From: Sphingobium sp.
GTDB taxonomy: Bacteria; Pseudomonadota; Alphaproteobacteria; Sphingomonadales; Sphingomonadaceae
DNA length: 9,349 bases
Direction: 5' to 3'
NCBI GenBank assembly: GCA_030148625.1
Contig: JASBTC010000035.1
Coordinates: 1 to 9,349, forward strand
The translations under genes and the position numbers were made by a program. Below the pieces are notes generated by a model. It saw nothing but the letters and a program-made list of their open reading frames with translations, searched no databases and had not been told where the DNA came from. Below are positions 1-6,561 of the stretch, one piece after another (position 1 is the first letter of the stretch; every line of letters begins with the position of its first letter).

Positions 1-990
1 GGCGGCGACGGGCACGCCGAGCATCTGGATCAGCCCGGCGACGAACACGGTCGTGCCGATCTCCGACGCATTGTAGCCGCGCACACTGCCCAGGAAGACC
101 GGCACCAGATAGGTCGCCGAATAGATGCCGAAACCGATCACCAGGTTGAAGACGCAGGCGAAGACGAATGTCGGCCGGCGGAACGGCGTCAGGCTGACGA
201 TCGGCCGGCTCGACCGGAAGGAGCGCTCGAGAAAGAGCAGCAGCGCGACGAATGACAGCCAGCCGCCGATCGCGATCGCATCATCCTCGAACCAGTCGTT
301 CCTGGGGCCTTCCTCCAGCACATATTCGAGCCCGCCGAGGAACACCGCCATCGCCGCCAGATGCATCCAGTCGATCCGCCTGAGCATCGACAGATCGGCC
401 TTGTCGACGCGGATCAGCAGAAAGGCCAGTGCGGCGACCAGCGCGCCCGGCACGATGTTGATATAGAAGATCCATCGCCAGCCAAAGGCATCGGTGATCC
501 ATCCGCCCAATGTCGGCCCCAATGTCGGCGCGAGCACGGAGACCATGCCGAGGATCGCGGGGATCATCGCGCGCTGCTTGCCGGTGAACAGTACGAAGCC
601 GGTTGCGAACACCGTCGGCACCATCGCGCCGCCGACGAACCCTTGCAGCGCGCGAAAGGCGATCATCGATTCGATGCTCCACGCCAGACCGCACAGGGCG
701 CTCGCCAGCGTGAACAGCCCTGCGGACAGCGCGAACAGCCAGCGTGTCGACACCGCCTGCGCCAGGAACGCGGCGAACGGTATCATCACCAGCTCCGCCA
801 TCAGATAGGCGGTCTGTACCCAGCTGATCTCGTCGGCGCTTGCCGACAGGCCGGCGCGGACTTCGTTGAGCGAGGACGCGACGATCTGGATGTCGATCAA
901 CGCCATGAACTGGCCGAACGCCATCACGCCGAAGATCAGATATTTGCGCGTATCCGGCAGGTCTTCCGGGGCGATCGTCGTGCCCGACAT
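1..990 (-). CDS. DHA2 (EmrB/QacA-type) MFS drug efflux permease, C-terminus cut by window edge
   Basis: Inner-membrane, proton-driven multidrug exporter of the 14-helix DHA2 family. I read 330 residues leftward from ATG at 990-988; the frame is still open at base 1, so the last third (family length is about 500) lies outside. The protein opens MSGTTIAPEDLPDTRKYLIF and continues with the family block IQIVASSLNEVRAGLSASAD, then EISWVQTAYLMAELVMIP. The helix-5 antiporter motif C is clear (LAPTLGPTLGGW, about residues 152-163), followed by the EmrB-typical DAFGWRWIFYINIVPG. A purine-rich site (AAGG, plus-strand complement at about 994-997) lies very near the start. It is divergent from the TetR gene and shares its control region. 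Its expected partner, a HlyD/EmrA fusion protein, is on the other strand at 2086. Family assignment is firm; the substrate cannot be told. Confidence 0.95.
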   Translation of the reverse strand, partial: MSGTTIAPEDLPDTRKYLIFGVMAFGQFMALIDIQIVASSLNEVRAGLSASADEISWVQTAYLMAELVMIPFAAFLAQAVSTRWLFALSAGLFTLASALCGLAWSIESMIAFRALQGFVGGAMVPTVFATGFVLFTGKQRAMIPAILGMVSVLAPTLGPTLGGWITDAFGWRWIFYINIVPGALVAALAFLLIRVDKADLSMLRRIDWMHLAAMAVFLGGLEYVLEEGPRNDWFEDDAIAIGGWLSFVALLLFLERSFRSSRPIVSLTPFRRPTFVFACVFNLVIGFGIYSATYLVPVFLGSVRGYNASEIGTTVFVAGLIQMLGVPVAA

Positions 991-1022
991 TGTCCTTCAC
1001 CCCTTGCGTTTGCCTGGCGTAG

Positions 1023-1050
1023 ATAATATGATGATCATCATATAAAGCAA
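1023..1050 (-). promoter_or_regulatory. Probable sigma-70-type promoter of the MFS pump gene
   Basis: Read leftward, TTGCTT (1050-1045) could be the -35 and TATTAT (1028-1023) the -10, with a 16-bp spacer. The -10 is good and the -35 moderate. The spacer is almost exactly the 18-bp palindrome at 1026-1043, so a repressor bound there would block this promoter. A rightward -10 for the regulator gene (GATAAT at 1022-1027 or TATAAA at 1041-1046) overlaps the same site, but neither has a convincing -35. Seen by eye only. Confidence 0.5.
1026..1043. promoter_or_regulatory. Perfect 18-bp palindrome, likely TetR operator
   Basis: ATATGATGATCATCATAT is a perfect 9+9 inverted repeat centred on TGATCA. 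It is AT-rich in an otherwise very GC-rich region and lies between a divergently transcribed TetR-family gene and an efflux pump gene. TetR-type dimers commonly bind palindromes of about this size in the intergenic region they share with their target. The site covers the pump promoter spacer and ends 16 bp before the regulator's start codon, so it could repress the pump and autoregulate the operon. The binding protein is inferred from position. Confidence 0.75.
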
Positions 1051-1059
1051 GGGGCAGTG

Positions 1060-1659
1060 ATGCGCTACGATGCCGAGCACCGGGGAAAGACCCGCGAAAA
1101 GATCCTGAGGGAGGCCGCGTCCGCGATCCGCGCCAAGGGGCCGGACGGCGTCGGTGTGGCGGCGCTGATGAAACAGGCCGGGCTTACCCATGGCGGTTTC
1201 TATGCGCATTTCGCATCGAAGGACGATCTGGTCGCCGCGGCGATCGACGTGATGTTCGATGATGTGCGCGGCCGTTTCGATCGCGAGGCGGCGGCACGGG
1301 ATCCGGGCGCCGCACTCGACGCCTATGTCGGCTTTTACCTGTCGCAGCGTCACCGCGATTCGCGCGAACGCGGCTGCCCGATCGCTGCACTCTCGACCGA
1401 TATGGCGCGGCTGGAACCCGTATCGCGCGAACGCTTCGGCAGTGGGATCGCGGCGCTCACCGGCTGGCTGGCCGATGCGCTGGCGCGCCTTGGCGTGGCC
1501 GATGCTGCCGCCGCTGCCAGCGCGATGCTTTCGGAAATGGTCGGCGCGCTGTCCTTGTCGCGCGCCGTCGCGGATCCGGCGCAGTCCGATGCGATCCTGG
1601 CGCATGCCGCGGCGGCGATCCGGCAGCGCTTCGGGCTGGGAGGCGGCGCATATGAGTGA
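1060..1659 (+). CDS. TetR/AcrR-family transcriptional repressor
   Basis: A 199-residue DNA-binding repressor, the normal TetR length. The N-terminal helix-turn-helix spans about residues 9-55 (TREKILREAASAIRAKGPDG, then VAALMKQAGLTHGGFYAHFA, then SKDDLVAAA), with the family's typical T-hGGFYxHFxSKxxL ending of the recognition region. The rest is a helical ligand-binding and dimerisation domain containing RERGCPIAAL, a motif frequent in TetR proteins that sit beside efflux pumps or reductases. I prefer ATG 1060 over GTG 1057, three bases upstream, because AAGGGG (1049-1054) is 5 bases from the ATG but only 2 from the GTG. It probably represses the divergent pump and its own operon through the palindrome at 1026-1043, with release by a pump substrate. 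Its end overlaps the next gene by 8 bases. Confidence 0.93.
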   Translation: MRYDAEHRGKTREKILREAASAIRAKGPDGVGVAALMKQAGLTHGGFYAHFASKDDLVAAAIDVMFDDVRGRFDREAAARDPGAALDAYVGFYLSQRHRDSRERGCPIAALSTDMARLEPVSRERFGSGIAALTGWLADALARLGVADAAAAASAMLSEMVGALSLSRAVADPAQSDAILAHAAAAIRQRFGLGGGAYE

Positions 1660-2089
1660 CGGCTCGGATCTTTCCGGCCTCGAGCAGATCCGCGCGATGC
1701 TCGCGCACGGCAATCAGCCGCCGATCGGCCGCACGCTCGATTTCGCGCTGGTCGAGGTGGAGGCGGGGCGTGCGGTGTTCGAGGGCGAGCCCGACGGGCG
1801 CACCTATAATCCGCTCGGCACCGTCCATGGCGGCTATGCGGCGACGCTGCTCGATTCCGCCTGCGGCATTGCCACCCATTCGCGGCTCGCGCCCGGGCAG
1901 AGCTATACGACGCTCGAACTCAAAGTGGCGTATCACCGAGCGATGACCGCCGAAACCGGACGGGTGCGCGCGGAGGGGATCGTCGTGTCGATCGGACGCC
2001 GCGTCGCCTTTGCCGAAGCGAAGCTGACCGATGCGACCGGGCGGTTGCTTGCCTCCGCCACATCGACATTGCTGGTGATCACGCCATGA
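1652..2089 (+). CDS. PaaI-type hot-dog fold thioesterase
   Basis: A 145-residue cytoplasmic protein of the PaaI/4HBT hot-dog family, which hydrolyses acyl-CoA (often aromatic or fatty acyl-CoA) thioesters. The signature NPLGTVHGGYAATLLDSACG (about residues 51-70) matches the family's N-x-x-G-x-VHGG-x-x-x-x-L-x-D pattern: the Asn and the HGG turn precede the central hot-dog helix, whose Asp is the usual catalytic or base residue. Later strands (TTLELKVAYHRAM; VVSIGRRVAFAEAKLTDATG; LLASATSTLLV) fit the family's C-terminal half. ATG 1652 is chosen because GGGAGG (1638-1643) lies 8 bases upstream and homology begins just after it; the frame stays open further upstream without support. It overlaps the TetR gene by 8 bases and the next gene by 4, so it belongs to the same operon. 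Its role in an efflux operon is unknown. Confidence 0.9.
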   Translation: MSDGSDLSGLEQIRAMLAHGNQPPIGRTLDFALVEVEAGRAVFEGEPDGRTYNPLGTVHGGYAATLLDSACGIATHSRLAPGQSYTTLELKVAYHRAMTAETGRVRAEGIVVSIGRRVAFAEAKLTDATGRLLASATSTLLVITP

Positions 2090-3204
2090 ATGCGCTGACG
2101 GCGGAGCCGATCGTTGCGGCCCCGGCCGCCGCGCCGCCCGCGCGCCGGATGCCGCGCGCATTGGTGGCGGGTGGCTTGGCTTTGCTGATCGGCGCTGCGG
2201 GCGTCGCCTGGATCTTGTCGCCGGCATCGCATGAATCGACCGACAATGCGTATCTGCGCGCCGACAGCACGGTGGTTTCGTCGCGGATCGGCGGTCAGAT
2301 CGCCGAGATCCTCGTCCGCGACAATCAGCAGGTGCGTGTCGGCGATCCGTTGGCGCGGATCGACGATCGCGAATTCGCGGCCCGGTTCGCCGCGGCCGAG
2401 GCCGCGGTGCACGACGCCGATGCCGGGGTGGCGGCCGCGCGTGCTGCGCTCGCCTCACACGTTGCGGAGAACCGGTTGGCCGATGCCGATATCGCGGTCG
2501 CGCGGACCGCGATCGCATCGTCCGATGCCGAGCGCCGCCGTGCCGAGGCCGATAATGATCGTTTCGCGGCGCTGGCCGAGCGCGGTTTCGCCACCCGCCG
2601 CGATGCCGAGCGCGTCAGCGCGGCCGCCGCCGATGCCCGCGCCAAGGCGCAGCATGACGTTGCCAGCCTCGCCGCGACGCGCGACCGCGCGACGGTGACC
2701 GCAACCCGGCGCGCCAGCCTAGAGGCCGATCTGGCGCGTGCGCTGGCCGGTGCCGAGCGCGCGCGCGCGGCTCTCAGTCTCGCCGAACAGGATCGCGGTT
2801 ACACTCTCGTCCGCGCGCCCGTTTCCGGTACGGTCGGCAATCGTCAGGCGCAGCCGGGCGATTTTGTCCAGCCCGGCACGCGCCTGCTGACCCTGGTCCC
2901 CAGCCAGGGGTTGTATGTCGTCGCCAATTTCAAGGAGACGCAGACCCGGCGCATGCTGGTCGGCCAAAAGGCGCGGGTTGAGGTCGACGCGCTGGGCGGC
3001 GACGCGCTGACCGGCCATGTCGAAAGCTTCGCGCCGGCCTCCGGCTCCGAGTTCTCGCTGCTGCCCTTCGAGCCGGGATCGGGCAATTTCACCAAGATCG
3101 TCCAGCGCGTGCCGGTGCGGATCGTGCTGGATGCCGGCCAGCCGGGCCTGCCGCGTCTTCGTCCCGGCCTCTCGACGACGGTCGAGGTCGCACTCGATCG
3201 GTAA
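2086..3204 (+). CDS. HlyD/EmrA-family membrane fusion (periplasmic adaptor) protein
   Basis: A 372-residue adaptor that links an inner-membrane pump to an outer-membrane channel. A short alanine/proline-rich cytoplasmic N-terminus (1-24) precedes one membrane helix (about 25-45). Next come ESTDNAYLRAD and a biotinyl-lipoyl-like half (to about residue 95) containing SSRIGGQIAEILVRDNQQV, a very alanine-rich coiled-coil hairpin (about 96-240), the second lipoyl half (YTLVRAPVSGTVGNRQAQPG) and beta-barrel strands with NFTKIVQRVPVRI, which is typical of EmrA-type adaptors. Its start overlaps the thioesterase stop in ATGA; only a weak ribosome site precedes it, so translational coupling is likely. 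The natural partner is the DHA2 pump at the left edge, on the opposite strand. No outer-membrane factor is in the window. Confidence 0.95.
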   Translation: MNALTAEPIVAAPAAAPPARRMPRALVAGGLALLIGAAGVAWILSPASHESTDNAYLRADSTVVSSRIGGQIAEILVRDNQQVRVGDPLARIDDREFAARFAAAEAAVHDADAGVAAARAALASHVAENRLADADIAVARTAIASSDAERRRAEADNDRFAALAERGFATRRDAERVSAAAADARAKAQHDVASLAATRDRATVTATRRASLEADLARALAGAERARAALSLAEQDRGYTLVRAPVSGTVGNRQAQPGDFVQPGTRLLTLVPSQGLYVVANFKETQTRRMLVGQKARVEVDALGGDALTGHVESFAPASGSEFSLLPFEPGSGNFTKIVQRVPVRIVLDAGQPGLPRLRPGLSTTVEVALDR

Positions 3205-3272
3205 AGCCGGGAATGTTTGTCGGACCTCCTGTTCAGGATTTGTAATCTCGATTGGAGAATTTTGGTTCCAAC

Positions 3273-3278
3273 TTGACA
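3273..3278 (+). promoter_or_regulatory. Candidate -35 element for the ester hydrolase gene
   Basis: A perfect TTGACA lies in the 121-base gap (3205-3325) between the efflux operon and the hydrolase, in a locally AT-richer stretch. No good -10 stands 16-18 bases downstream (the region near 3295-3301 reads CTCGTTA), so the call rests on the -35 alone. Just upstream, TTGGTTCCAA (3262-3271) is a small inverted repeat that might be a regulator site. I see no terminator for the efflux operon in this gap. Confidence 0.35.
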
Positions 3279-3302
3279 ATCGATTTCCGATCGTCTCGTT
3301 AG

Positions 3303-3317
3303 TCCCCAAAACGGGGA
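3303..3317 (+). promoter_or_regulatory. Small hairpin overlapping the hydrolase ribosome-binding site
   Basis: TCCCC (3303-3307) and GGGGA (3313-3317) can pair across a 5-base AAAAC loop. The right arm is most of the strong Shine-Dalgarno GGGGAGG (3313-3319), which sits 6 bases before ATG 3326. The ribosome site itself is convincing and fixes the start. Control of translation by the hairpin is a speculation from one short stem. Confidence 0.35.
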
Positions 3318-3325
3318 GGCACCAT

Positions 3326-5227
3326 ATGCGCATATTCAATGGCAATCCGGGACGCCGGGCGAAGCTGCTCGCGATCGCCCTGGCGTGCGGGCTCTCCGCG
3401 CCGATCCTGTCGACGTCCGCGGCACTTGCGCAGGCCAGCCCGGCGCCCGTCGAGGCCCCCGTTTCGGGCTATGTCAGCGAAGACGTGATGATCCCGATGC
3501 GCGACGGTGTGAAGCTGCACGCACAGGTCTGGCGTCCCAAGGGCGTGACCGAGAAATTGCCGATCATGATGACGCGGTCGCCCTATGGATTCACATCGGC
3601 GCGGATCGATCGGGCGCTGACCAAGGACGGCGGCTATGGCGAACTGGCGGCCGACAAATATATCTTCGTCTTTCAGGATATTCGCGGGCGCTTCACGTCG
3701 GAGGGCGAGTTCGTCAATCTGCGCCCGACCAGGACGACGCCCGACGGCATCGACGAAGCGACCGACACTTATGATTCGATCGACTGGCTGGTGAAGACGC
3801 TGCCCGACAACAACGGCAAGGTCGGCGTGTTCGGCGTGTCCTATGGCGGCTGGACCGCGGCGATCGCGACGATCGATCCGCATCCCGCGCTCAAGGCGGT
3901 GTCGTCGCAGGCCTCGCCCGAGGACATGTTCATCGGCGACGATTTCCTGCACAATGGCGCTTTCCGCCTCGATTATGCCTGGTCCTGGGTATCGGCGCTG
4001 GAGACCGATGGCCGATCGATGAAACCCTTCGATTTCGGCACCGACGATGCCTATGACTGGTATCTGAAACAGAAGGATCTCGCGACGCTGGACCAGCAGA
4101 AGCTGGGCCGGACGATGCCGAGCTGGCAGAATTTCGTCGATCATCCCAATTACGACGCGTTCTGGAAGACCGGCCGCACCTCTCACATGATGCCCGCCAA
4201 GGTGGCGACGCCCAATCTGATCGTCGCCGGATGGTGGGATCAGGAGGATTTCTACGGTCCGATGGAAATCTACGCCAATCAGGAAAAGGGCGACGACAAG
4301 GGGCTCAACTATCTGGTCGTGGGGCCGTGGAACCATGGCGGCTGGCGCGGCGAGGGCAGCAAATACGGTCCCTATCCGCTCGGATCGCAGACCGGCACCG
4401 AATTCCGCGCCAATGTCGAGCTGCCCTGGTTCCGTTACTGGCTGAAGGGGATCGGCACGCTCGACCAGCCCGAGGCGATGGTCTTCCAGTCGGGCAGCAA
4501 CCAGTGGCAGAAGCTCAAGCAATGGCCGCCGGTCGAGGGCGTCGAGCGCAAACTCTATCTGCGCAGTGGCGGCCGACTGTCCTTCGAAGCGCCTGGCGCG
4601 GGCGAGAAGCCCGACAGCTTCGTGTCGGATCCCGCCAACCCGGTGCCCTATCGCGATCGCGCCAACCTCAAGCCCTTCATGCACCCGAGTTCGACCTGGT
4701 CGAGCTGGATCGCCGACGACCAGGCGCCCTTCGCCAAGCGCAAGGACGTGCTGTTCTGGCAGACCGAGCCGCTGACCGAGGATCTGACGATCTCAGGTGA
4801 TGTCGCCGCCCAGCTCTTCGCGAGCACCACGGGCACCGATGCCGACTGGGTGGTCAAGCTGATCGACGTCTCGCCATCGGACGAAGCGACCCCGGCCGAG
4901 TTGCGTGGTCGCCAGCGCATGGTCGCGAACGACGTCTTCCGCGGCCGTTTCCGCAACAGCTATGAAAAGCCCGAGCCGATCGCGCCGGGCAAGGTGCTGC
5001 GCTACACCATCGATCTGCATTCGGCATCGCATGTCTTCAAGAAGGGGCATCGCATTGCCGTCCAGGTGCAGAGCAGCTGGTTCCCGCTGATCGACCGCAA
5101 TCCGCAGACCTTCGTGCCCAATATCCTCAAGGCGAAGCCGGCGGATTTCAAGGCGCAGACGCACGCGATCGTCCACAACGCCGCTCAGCCGTCCGCGATC
5201 TCGGTACGAGTAGCCGGCGCGCGCTGA
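3326..5227 (+). CDS. Secreted alpha-amino-acid ester hydrolase (CocE/NonD, S15-like alpha/beta hydrolase)
   Basis: A 633-residue exported serine hydrolase. A signal peptide is clear: basic GRRAK, then LLAIALACGLSAPILSTSAA, with cleavage likely after ALA35 or AQA37. The alpha/beta-hydrolase core follows, with the nucleophile elbow GVSYGGW (Ser172, Tyr173). GWWDQEDF carries Asp305, Glu307 and Asp308, and GPWNHGGW carries His337. A jelly-roll C-terminal domain closes the protein, as in CocE relatives. Asp206 lies 34 residues after the serine. These spacings (Ser+34, +133, +165) match the Ser205, Asp239, Asp338/Glu340/Asp341 and His370 set I recall for the Acetobacter turbidans enzyme. The carboxylate cluster binds the substrate's alpha-amino group and separates this family (EC 3.1.1.43) from cocaine esterase and X-Pro peptidases. 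It acts on alpha-amino acid esters and amino-beta-lactams (ampicillin, cephalexin) by hydrolysis or acyl transfer; its natural substrate is uncertain. The frame is open back to 3017, but the ribosome site and signal peptide fix ATG 3326. Confidence 0.92.
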   Translation: MRIFNGNPGRRAKLLAIALACGLSAPILSTSAALAQASPAPVEAPVSGYVSEDVMIPMRDGVKLHAQVWRPKGVTEKLPIMMTRSPYGFTSARIDRALTKDGGYGELAADKYIFVFQDIRGRFTSEGEFVNLRPTRTTPDGIDEATDTYDSIDWLVKTLPDNNGKVGVFGVSYGGWTAAIATIDPHPALKAVSSQASPEDMFIGDDFLHNGAFRLDYAWSWVSALETDGRSMKPFDFGTDDAYDWYLKQKDLATLDQQKLGRTMPSWQNFVDHPNYDAFWKTGRTSHMMPAKVATPNLIVAGWWDQEDFYGPMEIYANQEKGDDKGLNYLVVGPWNHGGWRGEGSKYGPYPLGSQTGTEFRANVELPWFRYWLKGIGTLDQPEAMVFQSGSNQWQKLKQWPPVEGVERKLYLRSGGRLSFEAPGAGEKPDSFVSDPANPVPYRDRANLKPFMHPSSTWSSWIADDQAPFAKRKDVLFWQTEPLTEDLTISGDVAAQLFASTTGTDADWVVKLIDVSPSDEATPAELRGRQRMVANDVFRGRFRNSYEKPEPIAPGKVLRYTIDLHSASHVFKKGHRIAVQVQSSWFPLIDRNPQTFVPNILKAKPADFKAQTHAIVHNAAQPSAISVRVAGAR

Positions 5228-5249
5228 GCGGGACGGGGCTTCTGACCCG

Positions 5250-5272
5250 ATCGGGATAGAGACAGTCCCGAT
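5250..5272 (+). other. Weak stem-loop just after the hydrolase gene
   Basis: ATCGGGA (5250-5256) and TCCCGAT (5266-5272) form a 7-bp stem with a 9-base loop, 22 bases after the hydrolase stop. No T-run follows, so it does not qualify as a standard intrinsic terminator; it might protect or end the transcript. CCCGATCGGG at 5246-5255 is a competing local palindrome. Confidence 0.3.
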
Positions 5273-5318
5273 ACGGTATGTGTTGTGATCGCGGAACGGG
5301 CATAACCGATCGATTCCA

Positions 5319-5366
5319 GAGCGCTTCCCGAAAAGTCGGAACCGGTTTTTCGGTCGGGAAGCGCTC
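5319..5366. repeat. Long intergenic palindrome, probable dispersed REP-like element
   Basis: GAGCGCTTCCCGA (5319-5331) and TCGGGAAGCGCTC (5354-5366) are perfect 13-bp inverted arms. The 22-base centre can itself pair (CCGAAAA at 5328-5334 with TTTTCGG at 5347-5353), so the whole can switch between two foldings. GAGCG-type arms around a GAAAA...CCGGTTTT core resemble short palindromic repeats scattered between genes in many alphaproteobacteria; that likeness is from memory. Neither side has a T-run, so it is not a typical terminator. It ends 30 bases before the transporter start codon, so it would be transcribed in that gene's leader if the promoter lies upstream. Confidence 0.6.
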
Positions 5367-5396
5367 GAGATAAAAGATTTCACGGGGAGAAATGAT

Positions 5397-6500
5397 GTGC
5401 GCGGCTTGACTCGCTATGTGGTGCCCGGGCTCGTCATCCAGGCGGTGCTGGTCGGCGGTGGCTATGCCACCGGCCGCGAACTCGTGGAGTTCTTCCTCTC
5501 GGTCAATCCGGTCTCCGGGCTGATCGGCATGGCGCTGACCGCCTTGCTGTTCAGCATCGGTGCGATGATCGCCTTCGAACTTGCGCGGTCCGCCAAGGCC
5601 TTCGACTATAACAGCCTGATGGGGCTGCTGCTCGGCCGGTTCCGCTGGCTGTTCGAGATCGGCTATATCGCGGCGCTCATCCTCGCGCTCGCCGTCGTGT
5701 CGGCGGCGGCAAGCGAGTTGCTCGCCGAACTGGCGGGCATGCCGCACTGGCTGAGCGCCAGCCTGTTCATGGCGCTTGTCGCCGCATTGGTCTTTTTCGG
5801 CAACACGCTGATCGAGCGCGTCATCTCCGCCTGGTCGATCATCTTCTATATCGCTTATGGCACGATGTTCGTCCTCGTCGTCGCGCAGTTCGGCGGCGAC
5901 ATGGCGACCGCGCTCGGTTCCGAGCCCGTCCGCGCCGGTCCGGCGCTGTGGAACGGGGTCAGCTATACCGCGTACAACATCACCATCCTGCCCGTGCTGA
6001 TCTTCGTCGCGCGCGATTTCGCCAGCCGTCGCGAGGCGCTGTGGGCGGGCGCGATCGCGGGGCCGCTGATCCTGCTGCCGGGCTTCGCCTTCTTGCTCAC
6101 GCTCAGCGCCTTTTATCCGGACGTGAAGGCGTCTGCGCTTCCGGTCAGCTATGTGCTCGACCGTGTCGACAGCCCGACGCTGTCGCTGGTGATCCGTCTG
6201 GTCATCTTCGGTGCGCTGCTGAAGACGGGGGTGGGGCTGCTGCACGGCTTCAACGAGCGGCTGGCCCGAAGCGCGCTCGATCGCGGCCGTCCGCTGCCCA
6301 AGGCGGCTAGGCCGGCGATCGCGGTCTCGCTGATCGTGCTTGCCGGCTATGCCGCCACCGCGATCGGCCTGATCGACCTGATCGGCACGGGCTATCGATA
6401 CAGCGCCGTCTATTTCCTGGTCGTGCTGGTGGTGCCGCTGCTGACCGTCGGCCTGTATCGCCTGATGCGTGGCGGGCAGGCGGTTCCTGCGACTGTGTAA
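5397..6500 (+). CDS. YkvI-type multi-pass inner-membrane transporter (uncharacterised family)
   Basis: A 367-residue, strongly hydrophobic protein with about ten predicted membrane helices. It resembles the YkvI family (COG3949), thought to have the APC/LeuT-like transporter fold, and its substrate is not known to me. The family hallmark is in helix 1: VIQAVLVGGGYATGRELVEF (about residues 13-32), where relatives read G-A-G-F-A-[ST]-G-[RQ]-E; the glycine-rich break in the helix would fit an unwound substrate or ion site. Another conserved-looking stretch is NGVSYTAYNITILPVLIFVA in mid-protein. The start is GTG 5397: GGGGAGA (5384-5390) is 6 bases upstream, and the nearby ATGs at 5392 and 5395 are in another frame. 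It lies between an exported amino acid ester hydrolase and an aminotransferase, which hints at an amino acid-like substrate; that is inference. Confidence 0.85.
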   Translation: MRGLTRYVVPGLVIQAVLVGGGYATGRELVEFFLSVNPVSGLIGMALTALLFSIGAMIAFELARSAKAFDYNSLMGLLLGRFRWLFEIGYIAALILALAVVSAAASELLAELAGMPHWLSASLFMALVAALVFFGNTLIERVISAWSIIFYIAYGTMFVLVVAQFGGDMATALGSEPVRAGPALWNGVSYTAYNITILPVLIFVARDFASRREALWAGAIAGPLILLPGFAFLLTLSAFYPDVKASALPVSYVLDRVDSPTLSLVIRLVIFGALLKTGVGLLHGFNERLARSALDRGRPLPKAARPAIAVSLIVLAGYAATAIGLIDLIGTGYRYSAVYFLVVLVVPLLTVGLYRLMRGGQAVPATV

Positions 6501-6561
6501 GCCGGGCTCTGGCGGCGGACCGTCCGACTTCCTATTTCCATGGGAGCTGGAGGACGCCGCC

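Noticed and set aside
281..1000. Open frame of 239 codons on the minus strand
   Set aside because: It is a frame-shifted shadow of the MFS pump gene: its product is arginine/glycine-rich without membrane helices, while the neighbouring frame gives an uninterrupted EmrB-type sequence.
3017..3325. N-terminal extension of the ester hydrolase frame into the adaptor gene
   Set aside because: The extension is basic, low-complexity sequence overlapping the HlyD gene. ATG 3326 has a strong ribosome site and begins a signal peptide.
3326..3388. Lipoprotein (Cys21) or twin-arginine (GRRAKLL) reading of the hydrolase signal peptide
   Set aside because: ALAC lacks the usual Leu at -3 of a lipobox and comes too early in the hydrophobic stretch. 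The RR motif lacks the usual pattern after the arginines. An ordinary Sec signal with AXA cleavage fits better.
3299..4684. Open frame of 461 codons on the minus strand
   Set aside because: Antisense of the ester hydrolase gene, with no recognisable domain; the plus-strand frame has a signal peptide and a complete catalytic set.
5319..5380. Rho-independent terminator for the hydrolase gene
   Set aside because: The stem is strong, but neither arm is followed by a T-run on its strand; a dispersed palindrome is the better reading.
5392..5397. ATG starts at 5392 or 5395 for the transporter
   Set aside because: Both are out of frame with the membrane protein; GTG 5397 is in frame with a good ribosome site at 6 bases.
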